Of a stretch of 53,571 bases of DNA, positions 7,983-15,737 are shown one piece after another. The DNA comes from Nitrososphaerales archaeon. Lineage in GTDB: Archaea; Thermoproteota; Nitrososphaeria; Nitrososphaerales; CADDZS01. Location: NCBI GenBank assembly GCA_030038075.1, contig JASHPO010000030.1:1-53571 (forward strand), given 5' to 3'. Position 1 is the first letter of the stretch; every line of letters starts with the position of its first letter. Below the pieces are notes generated by a model. It saw nothing but the letters and a program-made list of their open reading frames with translations, did not search any database and was not told where the DNA came from. Both the position numbers and the translations under genes were made by a program.

Positions 7983-9488
7983 TCATTTCGCCAAGAGAAT
8001 CTGTTCATCTTCTCTGGATTCCCGCATCTCGCTACCCTTGGCAAAGTCCTTGAGGTGGCCGTAAATGTATTTTCCTCCTCTCCTCGCAAAGACAAGGTCG
8101 TCTTTCGACCGGATCGAAAGCACCTTCCTCATAACGTACTTGGGCGTCATGAACACTCTGTAGAGATCCTGCGTCAGCTCCTTCACCTGTTCGTTGGTCA
8201 AAGTACTTTTCATGACCGCCTCACGCATATCATACCGGTCATAGTCTTCAGTGAGTAGCCAGTTATTCTCCTTGCACTGCTGCCACAGCTTCGTGCCTGG
8301 ATAAGGAATCACAATAGTTGCCTGAAGCGTCTCAACGTATCCCGCCTTGAAAATCTGCTTTGTAAACTCGACGGTCTTTCGCGCGTCTTCATAAGTCTCC
8401 CAAGGATAACCCATCATTATCGTGAGGTGCGGATCCATCCCGTATTTCTTTGCCCACCTGCAGGTCTGCCAAGCCATAGCGTTTGTAGTACCTTTCTGTA
8501 GTCGATCCAGCGTTCTCTGGTTAGCCGATTCCAAACCGTACAGTATAAAACGAAAGCCAGCCTTCCCCATCATCTTGTAATCTTCCTCTTTTAGGGCGCC
8601 GAATCGCATGTTGCACCCGATACGAATTTTGAAGGCGAGATCTCGCTCGACCATTCCCTTGCAAAACTTGTGAAGCCATAAACCACAGGGAAAAGTACCC
8701 GTGTCGTCAAAGATCTCTCGAATGCCGTAACGTTTGTAAAGCATCTCCACTTCGTCTAGCAGACTTTCCGGAGTGCGCATCTGGTACTTTTTGTATGTCA
8801 TAGTCCACGAACAGAACGTGCACCCGCCGCCGTTTCGCCACCAGCAGTCGCGACCAACCATCGTGTACGTACCTGGCTCGTACTTGAAATTCCCGTTCTT
8901 AACGTATAACCACCATTTTGTAAGGTCGCGGTCAATCAAAGGCAAATCATCCATGTCGTTGTTCTGCTGGTATCGACCGCTGTTCTTGATTACTCCGTCA
9001 CTTTCCCGCCACCAGAATCCAGCACGCAGAGGAGTCCCTTTGCTCAAATAATCAGCAAGCGACAGTAGTTGGAAATCGTAATCCCCGCCGGTAATAGCAA
9101 AATCCACTGGAGAGTTTTCGAGCGACTCTTGGGGGAACGCAGTGATATGATCTCCCATTAGGGCGATCTTCGTCTGAGGCCAGCGCTCCTTGAATTCCTT
9201 GATGTACCGCCAGTATGTTTTCACGGTAGGAGCCTTTGTTTCAATCGCGATAAGGTCTGGCTTCTGATAGTCTTGGCTCTTCAGGTACTCCTCGAACGTC
9301 AACCGCTCCGCAATACCGTCATCCCACGTAACATCGTAGCCGTTATGAGCAAGTAAACTCGCGGCGTAAGCAGGAATCACCGGATAGATGTACGTCGGCT
9401 CGTTGAAGTATTGGAATTGCCTATTCTGCGACAGCAAGGGAACGCCCTTGGGTGTCTCTATCGGGGGATAAGAGATGCTGATCTTCAC
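7983..9488 (-). CDS. B12-binding-type radical SAM protein
   Basis: A 501-aa protein. An N-terminal Rossmann-like region (~30-148; GYDVTWDDG, PDLIAIETKAPT, ITGGDYDFQLL) looks like a cobalamin-binding domain without the DxHxxG motif. The radical SAM core has C215-x7-C223-x2-C226 (GRDCWWRNGGGCTFCSW), an expanded form of CX3CX2C, then YGIREIFDDTG and FILYGLESANQRTLDRLQKGT. Such enzymes often methylate or join unactivated carbons, including in lipid biosynthesis. It lies downstream of, and on the same strand as, a membrane glycosyltransferase, so a membrane-lipid substrate (for example GDGT modification) is possible but unproven. GTG start. Confidence 0.8.
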   Translation of the reverse strand: MKISISYPPIETPKGVPLLSQNRQFQYFNEPTYIYPVIPAYAASLLAHNGYDVTWDDGIAERLTFEEYLKSQDYQKPDLIAIETKAPTVKTYWRYIKEFKERWPQTKIALMGDHITAFPQESLENSPVDFAITGGDYDFQLLSLADYLSKGTPLRAGFWWRESDGVIKNSGRYQQNNDMDDLPLIDRDLTKWWLYVKNGNFKYEPGTYTMVGRDCWWRNGGGCTFCSWTMTYKKYQMRTPESLLDEVEMLYKRYGIREIFDDTGTFPCGLWLHKFCKGMVERDLAFKIRIGCNMRFGALKEEDYKMMGKAGFRFILYGLESANQRTLDRLQKGTTNAMAWQTCRWAKKYGMDPHLTIMMGYPWETYEDARKTVEFTKQIFKAGYVETLQATIVIPYPGTKLWQQCKENNWLLTEDYDRYDMREAVMKSTLTNEQVKELTQDLYRVFMTPKYVMRKVLSIRSKDDLVFARRGGKYIYGHLKDFAKGSEMRESREDEQILLAK

Positions 9489-9529
9489 GAGCGTTCGCTT
9501 TAGTGACCTTGAAAGAAAATAATTAACAT

Positions 9530-9545
9530 TTTCCTATATATAATG
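9530..9545 (-). promoter_or_regulatory. TATA-rich promoter of the B12 radical SAM gene
   Basis: Minus-strand CATTATATATAGGAAA lies 45-55 nt before the GTG at 9488. A second AT-rich stretch (TTAATTATTTTC, ~9510-9523) would suit a leaderless start. Confidence 0.4.
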
Positions 9546-9564
9546 CCGAACATGACCAAGAATC

Positions 9565-10521
9565 TCAACGCGACAACTTGCGACTAGCAAGTCCTTGGAT
9601 GAAACCCTCTCCATACGCCAAGTGGGTCAGCGGAACTCCCACTAAAATTTTGGAAATATTCTTGGTGCTCTGGAGAGACACGGCAAGCAAAATCACGACG
9701 TAGCAGAGTACCCCAGCTAAAATGACGTACCAAAATAGAGGGAAGACTAGTGAGACTGCAATTCCAATCACCAAACTAATTATCAGAAGTGATGGAAAAA
9801 AGTACTCTAGTCTGAGAGAGTTCTCCGGAAAGCTCTTTGCGAAATAACCTCTGTGAATCCCGTAATTTCTGATCTGGTTCAGGTAACCACGCCAAGTCGG
9901 CCGCCGGCGGTGAAATACCACGACGTCTGGAGCCAAAAGCTGCTTGTATCCAGCCTTCCTGATCTCGAGACAGATCAGCGTATCTTCCCCGGGCCAGTAC
10001 TGCTCGTTCCATCCCCCGACGGCCTCGATAACCTTTCTCCAAGCGACAAAGTTGACCGAATGAATATCGTCAGATTCCTCGGCTTCGGATCTCCTGTATC
10101 GGGAAGAAATCTTTCCGCTGACGAGGAATGAAGAAAGAATCGCCCCCTGAGCTTGCGCGAAAGAGCTGTCATCGGGTGGGGTCAGTCCCGGCCCTCCGAC
10201 CGCGCCTACGCCTCCTCTCCCCAGATAGTTGACAGCATTTGAGAGCCAATCCGGACGCGGGTATGCATCCGCGTCTATGTAAGCAAAGACCTCGCCGGAG
10301 GCGACCGAGTTACCGACATTTCTCTTTTTGCCGGGCGATACCTGCCCCGTTGGAATTACGTTTACTCCCTCAAGAGAGCTCGTACTGTCTGGCAGTAGAA
10401 TGATCTCAAAATTCTGGTAATCAAGCAATTTGCATTTTGCAACGCAATTTTTCGCCAAGTCGTCTACTGTTCTGCAAGGAATGATGATACTCACGCGCGG
10501 CTGGGCGCTCACGCTAGCCAC
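9565..10521 (-). CDS. Membrane-anchored family 2 glycosyltransferase
   Basis: A 318-aa GT-A enzyme. RVSIIIPCRTVDDL opens the nucleotide-sugar fold, FAYIDADAYPRPDW holds the DxD metal site (~96-98), and GGWNEQYWPGEDTLICLEIRKAGY holds the ED acceptor-side motif. Two or three C-terminal TM helices (~235-290) attach it to the membrane. It probably transfers a sugar to a lipid or lipid-linked acceptor on the cytoplasmic face. The GTG start at 10521 overlaps the upstream coiled-coil gene by 8 bp, so the two are cotranscribed. Confidence 0.85.
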   Translation of the reverse strand: MASVSAQPRVSIIIPCRTVDDLAKNCVAKCKLLDYQNFEIILLPDSTSSLEGVNVIPTGQVSPGKKRNVGNSVASGEVFAYIDADAYPRPDWLSNAVNYLGRGGVGAVGGPGLTPPDDSSFAQAQGAILSSFLVSGKISSRYRRSEAEESDDIHSVNFVAWRKVIEAVGGWNEQYWPGEDTLICLEIRKAGYKQLLAPDVVVFHRRRPTWRGYLNQIRNYGIHRGYFAKSFPENSLRLEYFFPSLLIISLVIGIAVSLVFPLFWYVILAGVLCYVVILLAVSLQSTKNISKILVGVPLTHLAYGEGFIQGLASRKLSR

Positions 10522-10819
10522 CGTTCTCGTAGATCTTCCGGAGTCTATCTGATAGCCTCCGAATCTTTGCTTCGTCGAAACCGTCCTTGAAAACGAGCAA
10601 TCTCTCTGAGAATTGGTGTGCCTCCTTGCGAAGAAGTTCAGCCGAAGTTCCCTTTGAAGCGTATTTCAAAAACCGTTCGATCTGCAGTACGAGGTCACGA
10701 AAGCGCATCTGCTCGGACAGAGCGCGCTCATTCTCTAGTCTTGCCTTCTCGCTCAACGCGCTGATCGTTCCGATTTTGTAGGCTACCCCTTTGAAAGTGT
10801 TATGATCAAACACGTCCAT
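10514..10819 (-). CDS. Small coiled-coil protein upstream of the glycosyltransferase
   Basis: A 101-aa protein of unknown function made almost wholly of charged helices (ISALSEKARLENERALSEQMRFRDLVLQIERFLKYA and later KIRRLSDRLRKIYENGG). No membrane helix. I start it at MDVFDHNTF (ATG 10819); an in-frame ATG at 10852 adds 11 residues. It overlaps the glycosyltransferase by 8 bp, so it may be a partner or scaffold of that enzyme. Confidence 0.6.
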   Translation of the reverse strand: MDVFDHNTFKGVAYKIGTISALSEKARLENERALSEQMRFRDLVLQIERFLKYASKGTSAELLRKEAHQFSERLLVFKDGFDEAKIRRLSDRLRKIYENGG

Positions 10820-10950
10820 ACATTTTGTCGGGAAGTTCAATATAGGAAACAATATTTCCAGAATAAAATTTCATCTTCAATTAGAATTCCGGCTGGTCCT
10901 TTACGACAAAAGAGATGCAAGGAACCACTCAGATCACCCGACACACTTAA

Positions 10951-10970
10951 TTACAGTAATATTACTGTAA
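10951..10970. promoter_or_regulatory. Shared 20-bp palindromic operator, copy 2 (perfect)
   Basis: TTACAGTAATATTACTGTAA is a perfect 20-bp palindrome. It sits 9 bp upstream of the TATATAG box (10980-10986) of the small membrane-protein gene and about 130 bp upstream of the divergent coiled-coil/glycosyltransferase operon. It could control either or both. Confidence 0.7.
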
Positions 10971-10979
10971 CTTTCGAAG

Positions 10980-10986
10980 TATATAG
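10980..10986 (+). promoter_or_regulatory. TATA box of the small two-TM protein gene
   Basis: TATATAG lies about 26-28 nt before a predicted start of transcription near 11009. It is directly downstream of the perfect palindrome. Confidence 0.5.
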
Positions 10987-11013
10987 CTAATTCAGAGGGA
11001 GTTGTTTCTTGCG

Positions 11014-11274
11014 GTGGCGAGTCGCCGTCGGTCTCATCGTTTTTCCAAAAAGATGCTAGGCGGCATCATATTTGTCCTTACCAGTTTTGTAGGCGGCTTC
11101 GCAGCGAGCGTAGGAGCAGGTCTTTACACTCTCATGCGGAATACTTTCTCCAGTGCTCTAGGAATTCCGTTGAGCCTGCCACAATTTGCGTTCCTGCTCA
11201 TCGGCGTGATTGGTCTTTCACTGATACTCTCTGATGTTTTAGCCCATCAAAGACGAACGAAAAGAAGAAGGTAG
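11014..11274 (+). CDS. Small two-TM membrane protein
   Basis: An 86-aa protein with a very basic N-terminus (ASRRRSHRFSKK), two hydrophobic segments (GGIIFVLTSFVGGFAASVGAG and FAFLLIGVIGLSLILSDVL) and a basic tail (HQRRTKRRR). Function unknown. I favour GTG at 11014 from the TATA spacing; TTG at 11002 adds 4 residues. It sits behind the perfect 20-bp palindrome shared with radA, so it may be a stress-induced membrane protein. Its stop is 2 bp from the convergent surface-protein gene. Confidence 0.6.
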   Translation: MASRRRSHRFSKKMLGGIIFVLTSFVGGFAASVGAGLYTLMRNTFSSALGIPLSLPQFAFLLIGVIGLSLILSDVLAHQRRTKRRR

Positions 11275-11276
11275 CT

Positions 11277-12455
11277 TCAAGTATTCGAAGGCACGGGCGC
11301 ATCGCTCGTAGTTTGCGTTGTCGTTGTTTGCGTCGCGGGCGCGGCAGGCGACAGACCTCCTGCCATTACAAGTGTTTGAGCAAGTTTGTCACTCGAAGTA
11401 ATGCTGATCACGTACCTCTGTCCCGGAACCACGCTTTGAACCGGCTGTTTCGTTACTCCCTGAACGATACCGATCGTAATTGGATCTGAATACTTGAATG
11501 TCACACTGGCGGCAGGCGGAAGTTCGTAACCAGCGCTGGCTAGAGCTCTAGTTATCGAGCGCTCGTCGACCTTCGTAATCGGAATCATCGAAGTGTTCGG
11601 GTAAATTACGAAATACTCCGAGATAGAGGCAACAGACGGCAAGGTCGGCTTTAGTCCTCCCGCCAGTGATGACAGTGAAGTAACCGCTGTCAGCGTAAAG
11701 ACCAAAGACACGTTACCAATGTTCGCAACTGTGATTGAAAGGCTGTTCGGCGTTAGCGTTGCTCCCATGATCTCAAAAGCCGGCTGGTTATTCTTGAACC
11801 ACGTCTCATTCGCCACACTACCTGTCTGACCTACCTGCGTCGAGGGTATTGACTGGGCGGGTATGGTGTATCCGCGCGCCGCTGGGATGAACGCGAACAC
11901 GGGGTCCGAGGGATCTCCTAAGAGGAGTACGGTCGGAGTCAGGTCTATTACTGCCGCAGAAGTTTGCCCGTTGGCAATCGTAATCCCACCCACTATGGGC
12001 ACGACAAGCCTGTGGTCTTCGTAAACGAGATACGCGGAATAGTTCGCTCCAAGGAAGGTAACAGTCGCGGACGTGACATTGAAGGCGAGCTCGTCAAAAT
12101 CCCCGCTCTGTATATTTGCCGTAGCAATCGTCTGCGTGACATTGATTATGCTCATCAAGTTTATCTCTCCCTGTCCGTTAAGCACGTGCCATCCGGAATC
12201 ATTTGCGGCCCCGCTCACGTGGACTGCAAGTGCGCTGTAATCAATGAAAACCGCGCTGGTGCCGTTCGGTACCGTGGGCGGATCGGTCAATAAGACTGCG
12301 AGAACACCACTCCCGGAAGACGATGTGGAAGAGGTCTCACCCGTGGCTGTCGATTTGGTGTTGAGAATTCCCGTAGTCACCACGCCGACGATAAGCACGA
12401 CCGCAATAGCCGCTGCTATCGCACCGGATGCAAAAACGCTATTCCGGGAACTCAT
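11277..12455 (-). CDS. Secreted surface protein, DUF4382-like
   Basis: A 392-aa protein. An N-terminal anchor helix (~9-31, GAIAAAIAVVLIVGVVTTGIL) is followed by a Ser/Thr linker. A DUF4382-like domain then starts at GVLAVLLTDPPTVPNGTSAVFIDYSALAVHVSG (~50-82). A second beta-rich region follows (FEIMGATLTPNSLSITVANIGNVSLVFTLTAV). The tail is Pro/Thr-rich. It probably lies outside the cell, attached by the N-terminal helix. A TATA-like GGTTATAGTC (~12478-12487) gives a leaderless ATG. It is divergent from a membrane-bound wHTH regulator, with inverted repeats between them. Confidence 0.8.
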   Translation of the reverse strand: MSSRNSVFASGAIAAAIAVVLIVGVVTTGILNTKSTATGETSSTSSSGSGVLAVLLTDPPTVPNGTSAVFIDYSALAVHVSGAANDSGWHVLNGQGEINLMSIINVTQTIATANIQSGDFDELAFNVTSATVTFLGANYSAYLVYEDHRLVVPIVGGITIANGQTSAAVIDLTPTVLLLGDPSDPVFAFIPAARGYTIPAQSIPSTQVGQTGSVANETWFKNNQPAFEIMGATLTPNSLSITVANIGNVSLVFTLTAVTSLSSLAGGLKPTLPSVASISEYFVIYPNTSMIPITKVDERSITRALASAGYELPPAASVTFKYSDPITIGIVQGVTKQPVQSVVPGQRYVISITSSDKLAQTLVMAGGLSPAAPATQTTTTQTTSDAPVPSNT

Positions 12456-12518
12456 AGGACAACCTGTAATATTGCTAGACTATAACCCATTCCTTTGAAC
12501 ATGTCTTTTAGGCCTGAA

Positions 12519-12584
12519 CTGCGCTTGTTCAACTGGTAGAACAGTTTTTTCTCTCGTTTGGTTGTCGACTGTTCTATTGCGCAG
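12519..12584. promoter_or_regulatory. Nested inverted repeats between surface gene and wHTH gene
   Basis: TAGAACAGT (12537-12545) is complementary to ACTGTTCTA (12568-12576), and CTGCGC (12519-12524) to GCGCAG (12579-12584). TGTTC/GAACA (12526-12530, 12538-12542) forms a smaller internal repeat. Together they suggest several binding sites for a dimeric regulator upstream of the 11277-12455 gene. Confidence 0.5.
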
Positions 12585-12733
12585 ATTGATAATCCCGACC
12601 AGAAATTCACAAAACTCATGAAAAGCATTGGCTCAAGGAGAATACGTTTCGAGTGGGAGGTCTTCGGATAATTGTCTATGTTAGCATACTTTCTAGCCTA
12701 TTTTCGGAACGATATGAATAAAGGAGGTAATGC

Positions 12734-13219
12734 TTGCTTCCAAGCTTGAGTCGCAATCCTGCTTTGTCCAAAGACGCCGATGCGGAGAAAAAGCTTGTGG
12801 CCGAATCCCAGCTGAAGGGGAACACTCTCCGCACGTACATCTACGTCGTCACGCACAAAAAAAGCGGGGTGCGCGAAGTCCAGAGGGAGCTTCACTTTTC
12901 CAGCTCGTCCCTGGCCCAGTACCATCTTGCGAAACTTGTTGATCTTGGTCTCCTTACCGAACAGGGCGGCGAGTATTTCCTTGCCGACCAGATTAAAGTC
13001 GATGTGTTGAAGGACTTTTTGAAGTTTGGCACGCTGATCGTACCACGGTTTGTCTTCTACGCCGTTTTTTTCACGATTATCACCGGTTTCTTTGGTACCG
13101 TAGTCTTGTTGAGAGACCCCTTCACTGAATTGAACGTATTTTTTGTTGCGATGCTATGCGTTGCAAGCGCACTCTTCTGGTATGAAGCGCTCAGAGCATG
13201 GATCAGAGGCCCTGTGTAA
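12734..13219 (+). CDS. Membrane-anchored winged-helix regulator (module 1)
   Basis: A 161-aa protein. The N-terminal winged helix-turn-helix spans ~28-88 (LKGNTLRTYIYVVTHKKSGVREVQRELHFSSSSLAQYHLAKLVDLGLLTEQGGEYFL), with two C-terminal TM helices (~102-125 and 133-152). The DNA-binding domain faces the cytoplasm at the membrane. It is clearly paralogous to the protein at 48042-48533 (shared SSxxxAxYHL, LVPRFxFYAVFFT and FxWxExxRxWxxxP). The TTG start has a good Shine-Dalgarno, GGAGGT, at 12723-12728. It is divergent from a surface protein that it may control. Confidence 0.8.
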   Translation: MLPSLSRNPALSKDADAEKKLVAESQLKGNTLRTYIYVVTHKKSGVREVQRELHFSSSSLAQYHLAKLVDLGLLTEQGGEYFLADQIKVDVLKDFLKFGTLIVPRFVFYAVFFTIITGFFGTVVLLRDPFTELNVFFVAMLCVASALFWYEALRAWIRGPV

Positions 13220-13283
13220 GTTTTAGAGCGAATTCCGGCATCAAGTTTAATTCGCTCAGCTCACCTATGTTGCGCGCGAACAA

Positions 13284-13763
13284 ATGTCACTAATAGCTCA
13301 ACTTCCACTCGCCGCAATCAGGTTCCCCAGCAAGGACCTCGAAACGAGCAGGCATTTTTACGAAGACATGCTCGGGCTGGCTTCTATAGAAGAAGACGAA
13401 GAAGGTTCCAAGAAAAGCCTGCACTTTGACCTCGGTAACATTAGACTATCCCTAGTGGCGGTGAGCCCTTCCAAGGGTGAGAAAGCTCCTGCGACGCCGA
13501 CCGGTCAGCTGGTCTTCGTCGTGGAGAACGCTATCGACAAGGTTCATGAAGATCTCCTGAAGAGAGGAGTGAAATTCAAATCAAAGAAAATCTCCGAGGA
13601 TTCCTCAGGGAAGTCGGTATCTTTTGCCGATCCGGACGGAAACGTAATCGTCCTCTGGCAGCCCCCGCGACGGGACACGAAGAATTTCAAGACTGTTGAG
13701 GGAGTCGTCAGGCACTACGAGCTAGTCTCCAGAGCCCTCGCAGACCTACGCGCTGAAGAATGA
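13284..13763 (+). CDS. VOC (glyoxalase/bleomycin-resistance) family protein
   Basis: A 159-aa protein with the VOC fold: AAIRFPSKDLETSRHFYEDMLGL at the N-terminus and VSFADPDGNVIVLWQP (~113-128) in the second half. The metal-site pattern is incomplete (Arg instead of His/Gln at the first ligand), so the substrate and the need for metal cannot be assigned. ATG start. It ends next to the convergent ABC permease stop. Confidence 0.8.
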   Translation: MSLIAQLPLAAIRFPSKDLETSRHFYEDMLGLASIEEDEEGSKKSLHFDLGNIRLSLVAVSPSKGEKAPATPTGQLVFVVENAIDKVHEDLLKRGVKFKSKKISEDSSGKSVSFADPDGNVIVLWQPPRRDTKNFKTVEGVVRHYELVSRALADLRAEE

Positions 13764-14858
13764 TTAGTCTTCGCGCCACTTGAAGAACCTGACGGCCAGC
13801 GAGAATACCACTGCAGATAAAACCACGAGCACTCCCAAGTCTATTAGGGCGGCCGAGTAATTTCCGTAAAGCATCACGTTGTTTAACCCCGCAATCAGAT
13901 AGTAAAGGGGCAAGATATGCGCCAAGGATTGCAGATAGCCCGGCATCTCACTGATCGGGAAAAACGTACCTGAGAGAAACATCATCGGGAAAGTTATGAT
14001 GTTTCCCACCACCCCTGCAGATTCGACACTTTTGGTCACCGTCCCGACAAGCATGCCTAGCGAGACAAAGAACAGCGGCCCGACGACCAAGAACGGAAGT
14101 ATCCACGAAGTAATCGTAACGTGCCCGCCAAAGGCGTACACACCTATTGTCGCCATGAGAACGAACGATATCAGGGAAAGCACGATGTACCATATCACCT
14201 TAGAAGTGAGCCACTCGCCCTTGGTGAGCGGAGTCAGCGACAACTGCTTGAAGAATTTCGATTTTTTGTACTCCGATGAGATGTTGACCATTGAAAACAT
14301 CGGGCTGGTCAGAATCGAAAAGCCGATCAGACCTGGAATCAAAAAGTCGATGTAGGTGTACGACTTTGAGACGGTGTTCTGCGTTTGCACTCCCAGAATC
14401 GCGGACGCGTTTGCGTGGCCCAGGTTGAAGGCGTTGACCATACCTCCGACCACTTGAATCACAGCTTCGCCGGAGGTATCGGAAGGATTGCTGTAAACTG
14501 TGACGTTGACCCGATTTCCCGCTATGAAATCCGAGGAAAAGTTCTGCGGTATCAGAAGCCCGATCGCACCGGAATGAGCTTGAAGATACTGCTGAAGGTT
14601 CTGGTTTGACGGGATTAGTATAATTTGTGTGACATTCGTTTCATTTAGGGCGTGAAGGAATTGTGTACTTATCGGTCCGGAATCCAAGTTCTGTGTGTAT
14701 ACTGTTACGGGTCCCCCGCTTCCGCCCGAAAAAATCGCTCCAAAGATCGCAATGAGAATGACTGGGAAAACCAGAGCGAAGAAAAAGCCGGTTCTGTTCC
14801 TGAGATACTCCCTTCTGAACACCGATAGGTCGGCAAAGACTCGTTTGAAGCTCACCAC
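13764..14858 (-). CDS. ABC-2 type exporter permease
   Basis: A 364-aa DrrB/YhhJ-like permease. The first TM (~24-42) is followed by a ~130-residue extracellular domain (VTVYTQNLDSGPISTQFLHALNETNVTQ...). Five more TMs follow (~170-360), including the ABC-2 signature region NIITFPMMFLSGTFFPISEMPGYLQSLAHILPLYYLIAGL. It starts 2 nt after the ATPase stop and works with that protein. Substrate unknown (drug, lipid or polysaccharide). Confidence 0.9.
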   Translation of the reverse strand: MVSFKRVFADLSVFRREYLRNRTGFFFALVFPVILIAIFGAIFSGGSGGPVTVYTQNLDSGPISTQFLHALNETNVTQIILIPSNQNLQQYLQAHSGAIGLLIPQNFSSDFIAGNRVNVTVYSNPSDTSGEAVIQVVGGMVNAFNLGHANASAILGVQTQNTVSKSYTYIDFLIPGLIGFSILTSPMFSMVNISSEYKKSKFFKQLSLTPLTKGEWLTSKVIWYIVLSLISFVLMATIGVYAFGGHVTITSWILPFLVVGPLFFVSLGMLVGTVTKSVESAGVVGNIITFPMMFLSGTFFPISEMPGYLQSLAHILPLYYLIAGLNNVMLYGNYSAALIDLGVLVVLSAVVFSLAVRFFKWRED

Positions 14859-14860
14859 GA

Positions 14861-15625
14861 CTAACTCGCCTTGATGTCCCCCGCTTCTTCCATCCTTGCT
14901 CCCACCAGTTTCACGAAAATGTCTTCCAGACTGTCGCTGACCGTGACCATCTTTTTGGGAGAGCCGTACTTGTTAATCAATTCCTGAGGACTGCCGGCAG
15001 CAATAATTTTGCCTTTCGTCATTATCGCTACCTTGTCGGCTAGTAGCTCCGCTTCTTCCAAATAGTGCGTCGTAAGAAGAATACTCCGGCCCTGTTTTTT
15101 TAGCGCGCGAATGACATCCCACATAGCGCGCCTTGCCTGTGGATCAAGTCCCGTTGTCGGCTCGTCCAGAAATAGGAGCTCTGGGTTGTTCACCAGCGCG
15201 AGCGCGAGACCCAGTTTTTGCTTTTGGCCTCCAGAGAGATTCTCGAACAGGACGTTTTTGGAATCGCTCAAGATTACTTCGTTCAGTATTTTCTCAGGAT
15301 CTGTTTCGACATCGAACAAACTCGCGTAGTAATTGATCGCTTCCGTCGGAGTTGACTTGTCGAAGAACCGAAACCCTTGGGGAATCACCCCGATTCTCTT
15401 GTGCAGCGTATAACCGTCTTTCCACGGATCCATGTCCATGACCTTCACGTTGCCGCCGTCCCTCTGCCTCAAGCCCTCCAGAATCTCAACGGTGGTGGTC
15501 TTGCCAGCGCCATTTGGCCCTAAAAGTGAGAAGATTTCTCCCTGCTCAACAGAGAACGAAATCCCGTCGACGGCCTTCAGGCTTCCATACGATTTGCGAA
15601 GATCACTCACTTCAATGGCCGGCAT
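14861..15625 (-). CDS. ABC exporter ATP-binding protein
   Basis: A 254-aa DrrA/CcmA-type ATPase. Walker A GPNGAGKTT (~37-45), Q-loop VIPQGFRFFD, signature LSGGQKQK (~128-135), Walker B LLFLDEPTTGLDP and H-loop TTHYLEEAE are all intact. It is the first gene of a two-gene operon with the permease at 13764-14858. It is divergent from the VOC-DUF72-dinB operon across a shared promoter with an 11-bp inverted repeat. Confidence 0.92.
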   Translation of the reverse strand: MPAIEVSDLRKSYGSLKAVDGISFSVEQGEIFSLLGPNGAGKTTTVEILEGLRQRDGGNVKVMDMDPWKDGYTLHKRIGVIPQGFRFFDKSTPTEAINYYASLFDVETDPEKILNEVILSDSKNVLFENLSGGQKQKLGLALALVNNPELLFLDEPTTGLDPQARRAMWDVIRALKKQGRSILLTTHYLEEAELLADKVAIMTKGKIIAAGSPQELINKYGSPKKMVTVSDSLEDIFVKLVGARMEEAGDIKAS

Positions 15626-15663
15626 TCTGGAGAATCATTTTTCTCTTTTTGCGTTATTGAAGG

Positions 15664-15697
15664 TTTGCCTTGAATCCAAATATATTTTCAAGGCAAA
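15664..15697. promoter_or_regulatory. 11-bp inverted repeat flanking a divergent promoter
   Basis: TTTGCCTTGAA (15664-15674) and TTCAAGGCAAA (15687-15697) are perfect inverted repeats. The 12-nt spacer, TCCAAATATATT, is the best TATA candidate for both the leftward ABC operon and the rightward VOC-DUF72-dinB operon. A dimeric repressor bound here would shut off both. Confidence 0.65.
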
Positions 15698-15737
15698 TAA
15701 TAAAAGAAACAAAACTGATTTTTTGGGGCGGATAGCA

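Noticed and set aside
12461-12480. Possible fourth copy of the 20-bp palindrome (TGTAATATTGC)
   Set aside because: Only 12 of 20 positions match and the second half-site is missing.
15432-15737. Longer N-terminus of the PhnB-like protein
   Set aside because: It runs antisense through the ABC ATPase gene and over the inverted-repeat promoter.
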